Below are positions 33,809 through 42,092 of a DNA stretch of 64,000 nt, piece by piece. Both the position numbers and the translations under genes were made by a program. The stretch lies in NCBI GenBank assembly GCA_964598225.1, contig CAZRBG010000009.1:60239-124238 (forward strand), in the 5' to 3' direction. How positions within the stretch are numbered: position 1 is the stretch's first letter; every line of letters starts with the position of its first letter. This stretch comes from SG8-4 sp964598225. Lineage in GTDB: Bacteria > Planctomycetota > Phycisphaerae > Sedimentisphaerales > Anaerobacaceae. Under the pieces are notes generated by a model that searched no databases, was not told the origin of the DNA, and was given only the letters and a program-made list of their open reading frames with translations.

Positions 33809-34441
33809 ATGGGACGTTATTTGGGTTCATCTTGTAAACATTGCCGTCGCGAAGGCATGAAGCTGATGCTCAAGGGCATCAGGTGTGAGACGGCTAAGTG
33901 CCCCGTTGAGAAGAAACAGCGCAATCTGACTCCAGGTATGCACGGATGGCGCAGGGGCAGAATAAGCGAATATGGTGTTCGCCTGCGTGAGAAGCAAAAA
34001 GTAAAAAGGTATTACGGGCTTCTGGAACGACAATTCATAAGGTGCTATCACCAGGCTGAGCGTATGAAGGGCAATACGGGAGAAATATTGCTCCAGTTAC
34101 TCGAAAGACGGCTTGACAACGTAGTGTACAAGCTGAATTTTGCTCCTTCCCGCAAGGCCGCCAGACAGACAATCGCTCACGGCCATGTCTACGTTAATGG
34201 ACATAAGGTCAACACCAGCGATTACACTACGGGTATCGGAGAGAAAATAACGGTCAAGAGATCTGAAAAGAGCCGAAAGAGAATAAAGGAGCAGTTGGAC
34301 ACCAACCCGAATTTTGCGGCACAGAGTTGGCTGCAACTGTCCAGAGAAAATCTGGAAGCCACTATCGTTGCACTACCTACACGAGATGATGTCCAGCTTC
34401 CGGTCGAGGAGTTGCTGGTGGTGGAATTTTGCTCCAGATAG
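33809..34441 (+). CDS. rpsD: Ribosomal protein uS4, Cys-rich form
   Basis: A 210-residue primary 16S-binding protein. The N-terminal zinc-like Cys set is present (SSCKHCRREG and IRCETAKCPV), followed by NLTPGMHGWRRGRISEYGVR, the S4 RNA-binding domain RRLDNVVYKLNFAPSRKAAR, and GHVYVNGHKVNTSDY. In E. coli S4 represses the alpha operon; no pseudoknot was identified before rpsM. A 122-nt spacer separates it from rpoA. Confidence 0.96.
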   Translation: MGRYLGSSCKHCRREGMKLMLKGIRCETAKCPVEKKQRNLTPGMHGWRRGRISEYGVRLREKQKVKRYYGLLERQFIRCYHQAERMKGNTGEILLQLLERRLDNVVYKLNFAPSRKAARQTIAHGHVYVNGHKVNTSDYTTGIGEKITVKRSEKSRKRIKEQLDTNPNFAAQSWLQLSRENLEATIVALPTRDDVQLPVEELLVVEFCSR

Positions 34442-34563
34442 AAGTTAGATTGCTGTATTATATTGTCATATTTTGCACGGATTTCGTGACTAAGTTTTTT
34501 AATTGTAAGCAGAACCCGTTTGAGTCAGGGACTGATAACTCAGAGGTTGCATAGGAGACCTAA

Positions 34564-35565
34564 ATGCGAGTTACATGGCGCGGTTTGGAGTTGCCGACTC
34601 GTGTCGAACGAGACGCGGTGATATCGAGTGAAAAGTATGGTCGTTTCTATATCGAGCCCTTCGAGCGGGGTTTCGGTACGACAATCGGCAATAGCCTCAG
34701 GAGAATATTACTTTCTTCCCTCGAAGGCAGTGCTGTAACATCACTCAAAATTGAGGGTGTCGACCATGAATTCAGTTCGATAAACGGAGTGATGGAAGAT
34801 GTCACTGAAATCGTTTTGAACGTTAAGAGCCTTGTCATTAGACTGTCCGAGCCGGGACCGAAAACGATGACGCTCTCGGCGAGCAAGGCCGGTGTCGTTA
34901 CGGCTGGCGACATAGTAACGGATCCGGCGGTTGAGGTGATAAACAAGGATCTTACCATTCTAACGTTGACCGAAGATGTGAAATTCAAAATGGAGATGCT
35001 GGTCGAGAGTGGCCGGGGCTACGTGCCGGCCTCCGAGCGAATTGCCGCCGCAGACAGGTTCGATCAGGAAATCGGCAGAATAATGCTCGATACGGTTTAT
35101 TCACCCGTTACAAGGGTGCGATATACGACGGAAAACACTCGCGTCGGACAGAAAACAAACTACGACAAGCTCATCATGGAGATTTGGACGAACGGAACTG
35201 TAACGCCGGAGATGGCGCTGGTAGAAGCAGCTAAGATTTTACGCAAGCATGTTAATCCGTTCGTGCAGTATTTCGAGCTTGGAGAAGAAACCGTTTCCAC
35301 CCCACAAGTCGTCGAAGCAGAGCCGGCAGAGCCGTCGGTAGACGAAGAACTCGCCCAGAAGCTGGCTATGCCGACACAGGAGCTGGAGCTTTCGGTAAGG
35401 GCGAACAACTGCCTCGAATCGGCAAAGTGTGACACTGTCGGACAGTTAGTGAGAATGAACGAAGCGGATCTGCTGAAGATTCGCAGCTTCGGCAAGACTT
35501 CCCTCCGTGAGATTAAGAGAAAACTTGCCGACATCGGACTGTCTTTGGGAATGACAGAAGTGTAA
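34564..35565 (+). CDS. rpoA: DNA-directed RNA polymerase alpha subunit
   Basis: A 333-residue subunit. The N-terminal assembly domain contains RFYIEPFERGFGTTIGNSLR and RILLSSLEGSAVTSLKIEG; the linker (about 245-265) is Glu/Pro-rich; the C-terminal DNA- and activator-binding domain reads LELSVRANNCLESAKCDTVG and LLKIRSFGKTSLREIKRKL. Length matches E. coli (329). It begins MRVTWRGLELPTRVERD after GGAGACC. It is followed by a 192-nt spacer containing a repeat element, then rplQ. Confidence 0.97.
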   Translation: MRVTWRGLELPTRVERDAVISSEKYGRFYIEPFERGFGTTIGNSLRRILLSSLEGSAVTSLKIEGVDHEFSSINGVMEDVTEIVLNVKSLVIRLSEPGPKTMTLSASKAGVVTAGDIVTDPAVEVINKDLTILTLTEDVKFKMEMLVESGRGYVPASERIAAADRFDQEIGRIMLDTVYSPVTRVRYTTENTRVGQKTNYDKLIMEIWTNGTVTPEMALVEAAKILRKHVNPFVQYFELGEETVSTPQVVEAEPAEPSVDEELAQKLAMPTQELELSVRANNCLESAKCDTVGQLVRMNEADLLKIRSFGKTSLREIKRKLADIGLSLGMTEV

Positions 35566-35572
35566 ATGACTT

Positions 35573-35736
35573 GAAGATAAGAAGATAGGACGAAAGAATA
35601 AATATCCAATATCCGCCTACGGCGGCTAATGGGGAGAACAAGAAATTTCGACTGTCGAGGTTCGACGCTTGGACATTCGATTATTCATTGTTCTGTTTTA
35701 TCTTCTCTTGTTAACTTCTTCTCTTCTTAGCTTTGA
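35573..35736. repeat. Intergenic imperfect inverted repeat between rpoA and rplQ (element A)
   Basis: The purine-rich left arm (35573-35596, containing AAGATAAGAAGATAGGA) is roughly complementary to the pyrimidine-rich right arm (35697-35736, TTATCTTCTCTTG then CTTCTTCTCTTCTTAGCTTT). Between them are AATATCC twice in tandem, the small palindrome CCGCC-TAC-GGCGG (35613-35625) and an AT-rich TTCGA-containing stretch. It shares the 12-mer AAGAAGATAGGA with a second element at 40891-41013. Confidence 0.55.
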
Positions 35737-35757
35737 ATAATTGAGGAGTTCAGGTAT

Positions 35758-36381
35758 ATGCGTCACAGAGTAGCAGGACACCGATTGAATCGAAGTAAAG
35801 AGCATCGCGTGGCTATGCGGCGAAACATGGCCGCTTCGCTCTTCCAGCACGAGACAATTTCCACAACGATGGAAAAGGCCAAGGACGTCAGGCCTTTTGC
35901 AGAGAAGCTGATCACTTTGGCCAAGAAAGGTACTCTTCCCGCAAGGCGCCGGGCAATTTCAATGCTTGGCAATCGAGATATAATAGATGAGGAAAACGGC
36001 GAACTCATCCGAAAAGGCACCATTGTCGGCAAACTGTTCAGCGAACTGGGGCCCAGGTACCTCGACAGACCCGGCGGTTATACGAGGATCATCAGGCTGT
36101 CGCTCAGAAGGCTGGGCGATAATGGCCAGCTCGTCCTGCTGCAATTGCTCGGAGCGGATGAGCCGGTCAAGGGACAAAAGAAGAAACGTGTTCGCAAGAA
36201 AAAGCCGCAACCCGTCAAGGTTGCAGAGCCTGCGGCAACCGAGGAGATAGCCGAAGCCGAAGTTGCCGAAGCGGAGGAGGTCGCCGAGGCTGAAGCGGCT
36301 GCTGAGCCTCAGGTGTCTGCCGAGACCGAAGAAAAGGCGGAAGCATCAGACGCTGATGGGCAAAGTGAGAAAGACAAGTAG
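35758..36381 (+). CDS. rplQ: Ribosomal protein bL17 with acidic C-terminal tail
   Basis: The first 125 or so residues form a standard bL17: MRHRVAGHRLNRSKEHRVAM, RRNMAASLFQHETISTTMEK, and ITLAKKGTLPARRRA. About 75 extra residues follow, first Lys-rich (KGQKKKRVRKKKPQP), then built of Ala/Glu/Val repeats, so the tail is basic then strongly acidic and probably disordered. The total is 207 residues. The gene ends the ribosomal superoperon; a HIT-protein gene follows after 26 nt. Confidence 0.95.
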   Translation: MRHRVAGHRLNRSKEHRVAMRRNMAASLFQHETISTTMEKAKDVRPFAEKLITLAKKGTLPARRRAISMLGNRDIIDEENGELIRKGTIVGKLFSELGPRYLDRPGGYTRIIRLSLRRLGDNGQLVLLQLLGADEPVKGQKKKRVRKKKPQPVKVAEPAATEEIAEAEVAEAEEVAEAEAAAEPQVSAETEEKAEASDADGQSEKDK

Positions 36382-36407
36382 TTTTCCCTTTAGAAGGATA
36401 GTCGCCA

Positions 36408-36824
36408 ATGAGTGCCGGTGATTGCATCTTCTGTAAAATCGTAGCTGGTGAAGTTCACTGTAACAAGATTTACGAAGATGAAGTTGCTCTGGCATTTCTG
36501 GATATCGGCCCGATAAGCGACGGCCACACCCTGGTCATTCCCAAACAGCACTTCGAGAACTTGCACGCCTGCCCGCCGGAACTTCTGGGCCGGGTATCGC
36601 ACTGTCTTGGTAAAATCGCAAAGGCGGCAGTGGGGGCCACGGACGCCGACGGCTATAACGTACTGTGTAATAACGGCAGGGCCGCCGGCCAGCTCGTTAA
36701 GCACGTACACTTCCACATAATCCCCCGCAATACCGGCGATGGCGTATTCAACCGCTGGCCTTCCTTCAAATACCCCGAAGGAAAAATCGAAGTCCTCGAG
36801 AAATCGATTCGAGAAAAGCTTTAG
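36408..36824 (+). CDS. HIT family nucleotide hydrolase (HinT-like)
   Basis: A 138-residue cytoplasmic protein with the histidine triad VKHVHFHIIPR near the end and the N-terminal DCIFCKIVAGE signature of HinT-type proteins, plus FLDIGPISDGHTLVIPKQHF. Members hydrolyse purine nucleoside phosphoramidates or related adenylates. It lies 26 nt after rplQ and in the same direction, so it may ride on the ribosomal transcript. It is convergent with the phosphatase gene; the exact substrate is not predictable. Confidence 0.9.
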   Translation: MSAGDCIFCKIVAGEVHCNKIYEDEVALAFLDIGPISDGHTLVIPKQHFENLHACPPELLGRVSHCLGKIAKAAVGATDADGYNVLCNNGRAAGQLVKHVHFHIIPRNTGDGVFNRWPSFKYPEGKIEVLEKSIREKL

Positions 36825-36869
36825 TACAGGGCGCTGGTGAGGCGTCCACAGGTTACGCCGAGATACACT

Positions 36870-37718
36870 TCACGAAATTGAGGCCAGGGGGACTATTGAC
36901 TGTATTAGCTGCTCGATGGTGTAGAATTTTGCCAGGTCGATCGAGAGTATTCGGCCGTGATTGTGGTTGGAGGCGAGGATTATGAGGTTTTTTCCGGCCC
37001 GGCACCAGCCCTGGTCCTGCGGCTGGTGGCCGAGGATGAAGAAGTCGGCGTCCAAAGTGGAGGCCATTTCATCAAGCAACTCCTGGCTGTGTCGTCTCCC
37101 CCACGTCAGAATATAGGCAGAGCCCGGCCTGACCACGTCGTTTATTTTCAGTTGCTTGTCGAAGATTCCTGGATCGAATTTTTCCATTAAACGGTCGGCC
37201 GGCAGCGAGTGCGAGATCCAGATCCTGTTTTCACATCGAATCGCCAGAGGCTGTGAAAACAACAATTGTCTCGTTGCCATCTTGATGTCTTCGGCGGCAT
37301 CGGCGAATTCACGCTCCATTGCCCGGCGCATCGCTCGGTTCATTTCCTTTCCGTCTTTCATCACTTCGCTGTTGTTGATGAAGGCGGTGTCGTGGTTGCC
37401 CATGATAACGTGGGTGCGATCGGGGAAACTCAGCTTGTATCGAAAGACATCATACAGCAGTTTATACGAAAGGTCGCCCCCTGACTCGTCCTCCGTACTG
37501 CCGTGTATGATCTCCTGGAAGACCAGATGGCGATCCGGGTTGTTTTCCAGGTCTGCGTATTCGATGATTTTCTCGAAATTCCGCCTGTGCCCGTGAAGAT
37601 CACCGGTCACAATCACGCTGCCCTCAGCAGGCAAACGAACGAGATTCCCGCGTCGATATTTGTCGGCTTTGTTGGCTTCCGCGCACCTTTTGAGCAGGTC
37701 AATTATTGTTTGAGCCAT
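36870..37718 (-). CDS. PPP-like metallophosphoesterase paired with a kinase
   Basis: A 282-residue calcineurin-fold phosphoesterase: GDLHGH at residues 39-44 and GNHD at 107-110 supply metal ligands, with later His residues in WISHSLPADR and ILGHQPQDQGW. The usual GDxVDRG motif is replaced by FQEIIHGSTEDE. No signal peptide or membrane segment is seen, so it should act in the cytoplasm. Its first 20 bases overlap the end of the upstream Ser/Thr kinase gene, indicating co-translation and a likely antagonistic role on the same phosphoproteins; that partnership is inferred from the gene arrangement. Confidence 0.85.
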   Translation of the reverse strand: MAQTIIDLLKRCAEANKADKYRRGNLVRLPAEGSVIVTGDLHGHRRNFEKIIEYADLENNPDRHLVFQEIIHGSTEDESGGDLSYKLLYDVFRYKLSFPDRTHVIMGNHDTAFINNSEVMKDGKEMNRAMRRAMEREFADAAEDIKMATRQLLFSQPLAIRCENRIWISHSLPADRLMEKFDPGIFDKQLKINDVVRPGSAYILTWGRRHSQELLDEMASTLDADFFILGHQPQDQGWCRAGKNLIILASNHNHGRILSIDLAKFYTIEQLIQSIVPLASIS

Positions 37719-38559
37719 TTTTATTGTTTTTGATTTTGCCGCCGAAAATGCTGTGGATTATCACGTCCAGCCTCATTGTAACCTCCGCCATGCTGGCGGG
37801 CCGTTTCGTCGCGTCTTTCTCCGTGCAGTCCATCACGAGCTTTGAGACGCCCTGGGGAATTCCCTTCTTGATTTCGTGCGGCGCCCGTCGGGCTTCTGTT
37901 ACCGGCAGGCCGAATCTGTTCTTCTTGGGGATCAGAGTCGGAGCGTGCTTTCCGGTGAGTGCCCAGTACATGGTCGCTCCGAGGTTGAATATGTCGGTTT
38001 TGGGGCCGAGAGGTTTGCGCTTGACCTGTTCGGGGGCAATGTAATCGGGCGTGCCCTGGATTCTCTGCTTTATGGTGCCGATCCTGCAGCTTTGACCGAG
38101 ATCGATGATCTTGATCGAGCCGGATTTGTGAATCAGAATATTATTCGGTTTGATGTCGCAATGGACGATGCCGTGCTGGTGCATTGCGCTAAGTCCGGTA
38201 GCAACCATCCTGAAGACGAGCAGAACGTCGCCCAAGCTCAGGGTGGAGAAATCTTCGAGGGTTCTTGCATCGAAATATTCCATGGCCAGAAGCATTTCCC
38301 TGACCTTGAACATGCTGCGGATTTTTCTGAGCTCGTAGCACTTTCGGACGTACGTGTGGTCTATCATCCCGGCGACTTTGTACTCGGTCTCGACCTGCTG
38401 GAAAACCCTCGCATCCTCGGGCCTCTCGAATATGACCCGTTTCAGTGCGACTTTTTTGCCGTCTTCCTCGTCCGCGGCCAGATAAATAGTGCTTCGCGCA
38501 CCGGTGCCGATGCGTCTTATTATGGTATAACCCCCAACATCGAGTATATCTTTGCCCAT
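37699..38559 (-). CDS. Soluble eukaryote-like Ser/Thr protein kinase
   Basis: A 286-residue protein that is essentially only a kinase domain. It has a Gly-rich loop IGTGARSTIY, the catalytic Lys40 in VALKR, HCDIKPNNIL with Asp135 as catalytic base, DLG (153-155) where DFG is usual, and GTPDYIAPEQ. Cys134 replaces the Arg of HRD, making it a non-RD kinase. It has an Asn/Lys-rich end and no transmembrane or sensor domain, unlike most bacterial PASTA-type kinases. It overlaps the downstream phosphatase gene by 20 bases, so the two form one transcript. Confidence 0.9.
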   Translation of the reverse strand: MGKDILDVGGYTIIRRIGTGARSTIYLAADEEDGKKVALKRVIFERPEDARVFQQVETEYKVAGMIDHTYVRKCYELRKIRSMFKVREMLLAMEYFDARTLEDFSTLSLGDVLLVFRMVATGLSAMHQHGIVHCDIKPNNILIHKSGSIKIIDLGQSCRIGTIKQRIQGTPDYIAPEQVKRKPLGPKTDIFNLGATMYWALTGKHAPTLIPKKNRFGLPVTEARRAPHEIKKGIPQGVSKLVMDCTEKDATKRPASMAEVTMRLDVIIHSIFGGKIKNNKNGSNNN

Positions 38560-38954
38560 ATATGTCTACAATAATATGATAACCTTATCACCAATACGGC
38601 GCTTTAAGCCACTAATGATAGATGCGCGAAACGGGCTTTATGTTCGGTAAAATCACAAAAAGCACTATTATATCGAACGTACAGACGACCTACTTAATTT
38701 AGATAAAACCGGCAGTATACAGCAAAACAGGCCATCTATCCAGATATCAGCACTATTTTTCCCAAAATACGGTCCGAAAAGTGAATTTTTAGCCTTCCTC
38801 ACAAGCCGCAAATCGGTTCCCAAACTGCCGCTTCGTGCCGTAAGCCGATGAACCAGGCCATTACCGCCTTGCGTTTCCGCCGGCTTTGCTTATAATCTCA
38901 CCGTGTATTAGCCATTCATTTTCGCAAAAACAAAAATACGAAAGGAGACCTCGT
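38560..38954. other. Divergent intergenic region between the kinase and arabinofuranosidase genes
   Basis: About 395 bases with no credible gene. Toward the minus-strand kinase there is a TATAAT-like box (reverse strand, 38667-38672) without a clear -35, and a small palindrome GATAA-CC-TTATC (38578-38589). Toward the plus strand lies the promoter at 38869-38896 and an AAAGGAG ribosome binding site before ATG 38955. Confidence 0.5.
38869..38896 (+). promoter_or_regulatory. Promoter of the arabinofuranosidase gene
   Basis: A perfect TATAAT at 38891-38896 with TTGCGT at 38869-38874, spacing 16 bp. The predicted start lies about 50 nt before the ATG at 38955. The -35 is weak. Confidence 0.55.
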
Positions 38955-39281
38955 ATGTTTGGAGCGCGTTCTGTATTTGTGTGTCTTTTGGCAGGAATTC
39001 TTCTCGCCGGCGCTGCTCAGCCGGTCGCGGCTAAGAGTGTTGCTGTGACTATTGACGCCGGCACGACCGCTGAGCCGATTTCCAGCTACAGTTTGTCGAG
39101 CATCTCGGGCGGTGCATATATGGCGGAATCTGGGCCGAGATGCTCGAAGACCGCAAGTTCTATTTCCCGATTACGCCGGAGTACGATCCCTATCGCGGCA
39201 CGAGGAACGTCTCGAAGGAAAGCCCGTTCGCCGTGGTCGGCGCCTCGCCCTGGCAGATCACCGGATCGCCCGATTCTGTAA
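38955..39281 (+). pseudogene. Signal peptide and N-terminal fragment of the GH51 gene, frameshifted
   Basis: ATG 38955 follows AAAGGAG and opens a typical signal peptide, MFGARSVFVCLLAGILLAGA, then AAKSVAVTIDAGTTAEPISSY, the start of a GH51 arabinofuranosidase. Right after EPISSY the frame breaks: the expected YIYGQFVEHLG continues in another frame (QFVEHLGRCIYGGIWAEM from 39089). The missing piece corresponds to about ten bases between 39087 and 39091. In its own frame the fragment runs through unrelated residues to a stop at 39281. It could be a real inactivating deletion or a sequence error. Confidence 0.75.
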
Positions 39282-40885
39282 CGATGGTAGATGAGGATTC
39301 TTTCGTCGGGGACCATACACCGCTTATCCGGACCGGCGGCGGCATCCGGCAGCTCGACCTCGGACTTCTCAAGGGCAAGCAATACGTCGGTTACATCTGT
39401 CTCAAGCCGCAACAGCAAAACACAAACGTGATAATATCGCTCATCTGGGGCGATGATCAGCAAGCCCGCACGTCCACCCAAATGCTGGTAGTCTCGAACG
39501 AGTACGGCAAGTACAACTTCGAGTTTACTGCCGGAGCCGACACGACCGAGGGCAAGCTGGAAATACAAGTAACTAACGGGCCGTGCTTTGTGGGGACGAT
39601 CTCTCTGATGCCCGCCGACAACGTTGAGGGGATGCGGGCAGACACTCTAAAATTGCTCAAAGAGTTGAACGCCCCGATGTATCGCTGGCCCGGCGGGAAT
39701 TTCGTCAGCGGCTATGACTGGCGAGACGGGATCGGACTGCGAGACAAGCGCCCGCCTCGCAAGAATCCCGCCTGGACCGGCGTCGAGCACAACGATTTCG
39801 GCTTTAACGAGTTCATCCGTTTCTGCCGTCTGGTCGATGCCGAGCCGATGGTAACGGTCAACACTGGCTTCGGCGATGCTTATTCGGCGGCGGCACAGTT
39901 GGAATACGCCAACGGCTCGACAGGCACGAGGATGGGAGCGAAGCGGGCCCAAAACGGCATGCCCGAACCTTTCGACGTCCGCTACTGGGCCATCGGTAAC
40001 GAAATGTGGGGCTCCTGGCAGCTCGGTTATATGAAGCTCGAGCATTACGTCCGCAAGCACAACTGGGTGGTGGATAAGATGCGCGAGGTGGATCCGGATA
40101 TCATTACGATCGCCTCGGGTAACGCCGGCTCCTGGAGTGAGGGCCTGCTGCGAAACTGTGCCGATCATATCGACCTGATCGCTGAGCATTTCTATTGCCG
40201 CGAGAAGGAGGACCTTGTCGAGCATACTTCTCAGATCGCCGACAATATCAGGCGTAAAGTAGAGTTTCACAAGCAGCTTCGCGAAAAACTGGACTCGCTT
40301 GAGGGCAAAGATATCGATATAGCCATGACCGAGTGGAATTACTGGTACGGCCCGCATGTATTCGGTGAGCTCGGAACGCGGTATTTTCACAAGGACGGCC
40401 TGGGCGTTGCCATCGGCCTGCACGAGTACTTCCGGCAATCGGATATGATCTTCCTGGCCAATTACGCCCAGACAGTTAACGTCATCGGCTGCATCAAAAC
40501 CAGCAAGACCGCCGCCGCTTTCGAGACGACGGGGCTGGCCCTGAAACTCTACCGCAACCAATTCGGCTCCGTGCCCGTGGCCGTTAGCGGTGATGCTAAG
40601 CCGCTTGACATAGCTGCCGCCCTTACGGAGGACGGCAAGGCCCTGACCGTGGCGGCGGTCAATCCGACTCAGCAGCAGCAGGAAGTGACGGTGGATCTGC
40701 GTGGAACCGAAGTCGATAGTAATGCCGTCCTGTGGCGCATTGCTCACACCGATCCGGAGGCCTACAACGAACCTGGCGAAAAGCCCAACGTGGTCATTGA
40801 AGAGACTCAAATCACGGACATATCCAACACAGTGAGCCTGCCGCCGCTGAGCATAAGCCTTTACAAACTCCCGATCATACGTTAG
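39140..40885 (+). CDS. GH51-type alpha-L-arabinofuranosidase, main body
   Basis: 581 residues from ATG 39140. The homologous frame actually begins near 39089 with QFVEHLGRCIYGGIWAEM, so this start is inside the protein. GH51 landmarks are MLEDRKFYFPITPEYDPYR, the barrel segment MYRWPGGNFVSGYDWRDGIG, the acid/base Glu288 in YWAIGNEMWGSW and the nucleophile Glu398 in AMTEWNYW. A C-terminal beta domain follows. The enzyme would release terminal arabinose from arabinoxylan or arabinan. Because the signal peptide and first strand are in another frame, an exported active enzyme requires that the frameshift be an error or be bypassed. Confidence 0.85.
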   Translation: MLEDRKFYFPITPEYDPYRGTRNVSKESPFAVVGASPWQITGSPDSVTMVDEDSFVGDHTPLIRTGGGIRQLDLGLLKGKQYVGYICLKPQQQNTNVIISLIWGDDQQARTSTQMLVVSNEYGKYNFEFTAGADTTEGKLEIQVTNGPCFVGTISLMPADNVEGMRADTLKLLKELNAPMYRWPGGNFVSGYDWRDGIGLRDKRPPRKNPAWTGVEHNDFGFNEFIRFCRLVDAEPMVTVNTGFGDAYSAAAQLEYANGSTGTRMGAKRAQNGMPEPFDVRYWAIGNEMWGSWQLGYMKLEHYVRKHNWVVDKMREVDPDIITIASGNAGSWSEGLLRNCADHIDLIAEHFYCREKEDLVEHTSQIADNIRRKVEFHKQLREKLDSLEGKDIDIAMTEWNYWYGPHVFGELGTRYFHKDGLGVAIGLHEYFRQSDMIFLANYAQTVNVIGCIKTSKTAAAFETTGLALKLYRNQFGSVPVAVSGDAKPLDIAAALTEDGKALTVAAVNPTQQQQEVTVDLRGTEVDSNAVLWRIAHTDPEAYNEPGEKPNVVIEETQITDISNTVSLPPLSISLYKLPIIR

Positions 40886-40890
40886 AAAAG

Positions 40891-41013
40891 GAAAAGATGC
40901 GAAGATAAGAACTTAAGAAGATAGGAAGATAAGATCATGGCGTCGCAAGTTCGACGTGCACGTTGCTTTCTTATCTTCTTATCCTCCTGTGTTCTTATCT
41001 TCTTATCATTTTC
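40891..41013. repeat. Intergenic inverted repeat after the GH51 gene (element B)
   Basis: Left arm 40891-40933 and right arm 40970-41013 are largely complementary. GAAGATAAGAAC (40901-40912) pairs perfectly with GTTCTTATCTTC (40991-41002), and GAAGATAAG (40925-40933) with CTTATCTTC (40970-40978). The loop is about 36 nt. It shares AAGAAGATAGGA (40915-40926) with element A at 35573. Lack of a T-run argues against a plain terminator. Confidence 0.6.
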
Positions 41014-41062
41014 TTGATGACTTTGTGCCTTCGTGGCCTGAATTCGAAAATCGGAGTATTTC

Positions 41063-41257
41063 ATGGAATGTAACCAAGACCAAAACATGCAGAACTGCAA
41101 TTGCTCATACCCGGGCTGTCCCAGAAAGGGAATCTGCTGTGAGTGCATAAGCTACCACCTCTCATCGAAGCAGTTGCCGGCATGCTGTTTCCCCGACGAC
41201 GTAGAGAAAACCTACGACCGCAGCTTCAAAGCTTTCGCAAAGGCCTGGAACCTCTGA
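41063..41257 (+). CDS. Small Cys-rich protein, DUF6485-like
   Basis: A 64-residue protein with eight Cys residues in the first 45: CNCSYPGCPRKGICCECISY, then LPACCFPDDVEKTYDRSF. This matches the small Cys-rich family I know as DUF6485, a likely metal-binding protein of unknown function common in anaerobes. The ATG at 41063 follows CGGAG. It is cytoplasmic by sequence and stands alone after repeat element B; the pseudopilin gene is convergent. The function cannot be assigned. Confidence 0.75.
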   Translation: MECNQDQNMQNCNCSYPGCPRKGICCECISYHLSSKQLPACCFPDDVEKTYDRSFKAFAKAWNL

Positions 41258-41292
41258 CAAAACCGGATTGAGATCAATGACGGTATGGCCTT

Positions 41293-42078
41293 TCACATGC
41301 TCTTGTCGTAGTAGACGATGTATTGGCCTTCGTGGTTGGCGGCGGTGAGTTTGTTCCATTTGACGAAACGGTTCGAGCCGTCAAGGTAGCCGACTACGAG
41401 ACCGTCCGGTTTCGGCTTCATGGGGGTGCCGACACCATGGGCGAACTGTCCGCGAACGTGCGATGCATACCAGGCTGGCCAGTCGCCGGTTGCGCCGACG
41501 GCGTCGAATCTGTTATAGCAGAAGCAGCTCGCCAGCGTGCCGGACGTCGCGCGGTCGTTTATCTTTTTGGCGGTGATGTATTTCTGGCCTGTATCGACAT
41601 CCGTGAAGTCGCCGCGATTGCCCCAGTAGATCCAGCCGAGCATGGTGCTGTCGACAAGGGCGCGGGTTGGCTTGACAGGGCTGAGCCAGTTTTTGGTCGA
41701 TTCGAAGTACTTGCGGGCCGTTTCACAGGTAGCGTGCTTTTCGGTCAGGCCGTAGCTGCCGAGCTGAACCATTGCCTCGTAGTTGATAAGCGTCATAAGG
41801 TCCGCCTTGTCCCAGCCTTTGTTGTAGCCGGGAATTGATTTGTCAACAACATTTCCCTCGGGCAGATAGCCGTCGAAATCATCGGCATAAATGAAAATCG
41901 CCGTCGCACCCTGGTGTAGATTGCTCTGGCAGATCGCTCTGCGGGCGCGTTCTTTAGCCACATTCAGACACGGCAGCAAAATGGCAATCAACACAGCCAG
42001 TATCGCTATCACGACAAGCAGCTCGATAAGCGTAAAGCCGCAACTTCTTCTGCCGATCCGGTCAAATCGTTCTGTCAT
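41293..42078 (-). CDS. Pseudopilin-like protein with prepilin leader
   Basis: A 261-residue protein. The N-terminus MTERFDRIGRRSCGFTLIEL carries a type IV prepilin leader cleaved after Gly14, with Glu at +5, followed by a hydrophobic helix (LLVVIAILAVLIAILLPCLN). The rest is a globular domain typical of the many planctomycete pseudopilin-like proteins (KERARRAICQSNLHQGATAI). The start at 42078 has GAGG eight bases upstream; the alternative at 42096 overlaps the preceding gene's stop as ATGA. It is the last gene of a sigma/anti-sigma operon, suggesting that its expression is tied to that signal pathway. Confidence 0.85.
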   Translation of the reverse strand: MTERFDRIGRRSCGFTLIELLVVIAILAVLIAILLPCLNVAKERARRAICQSNLHQGATAIFIYADDFDGYLPEGNVVDKSIPGYNKGWDKADLMTLINYEAMVQLGSYGLTEKHATCETARKYFESTKNWLSPVKPTRALVDSTMLGWIYWGNRGDFTDVDTGQKYITAKKINDRATSGTLASCFCYNRFDAVGATGDWPAWYASHVRGQFAHGVGTPMKPKPDGLVVGYLDGSNRFVKWNKLTAANHEGQYIVYYDKSM

Positions 42079-42092
42079 CTTGTTTGCCTCGA

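Noticed and set aside
39647..40810. 387-codon open frame antisense to the GH51 gene
   Set aside because: A shadow of the GH51 coding strand; the sense strand has both catalytic Glu motifs.
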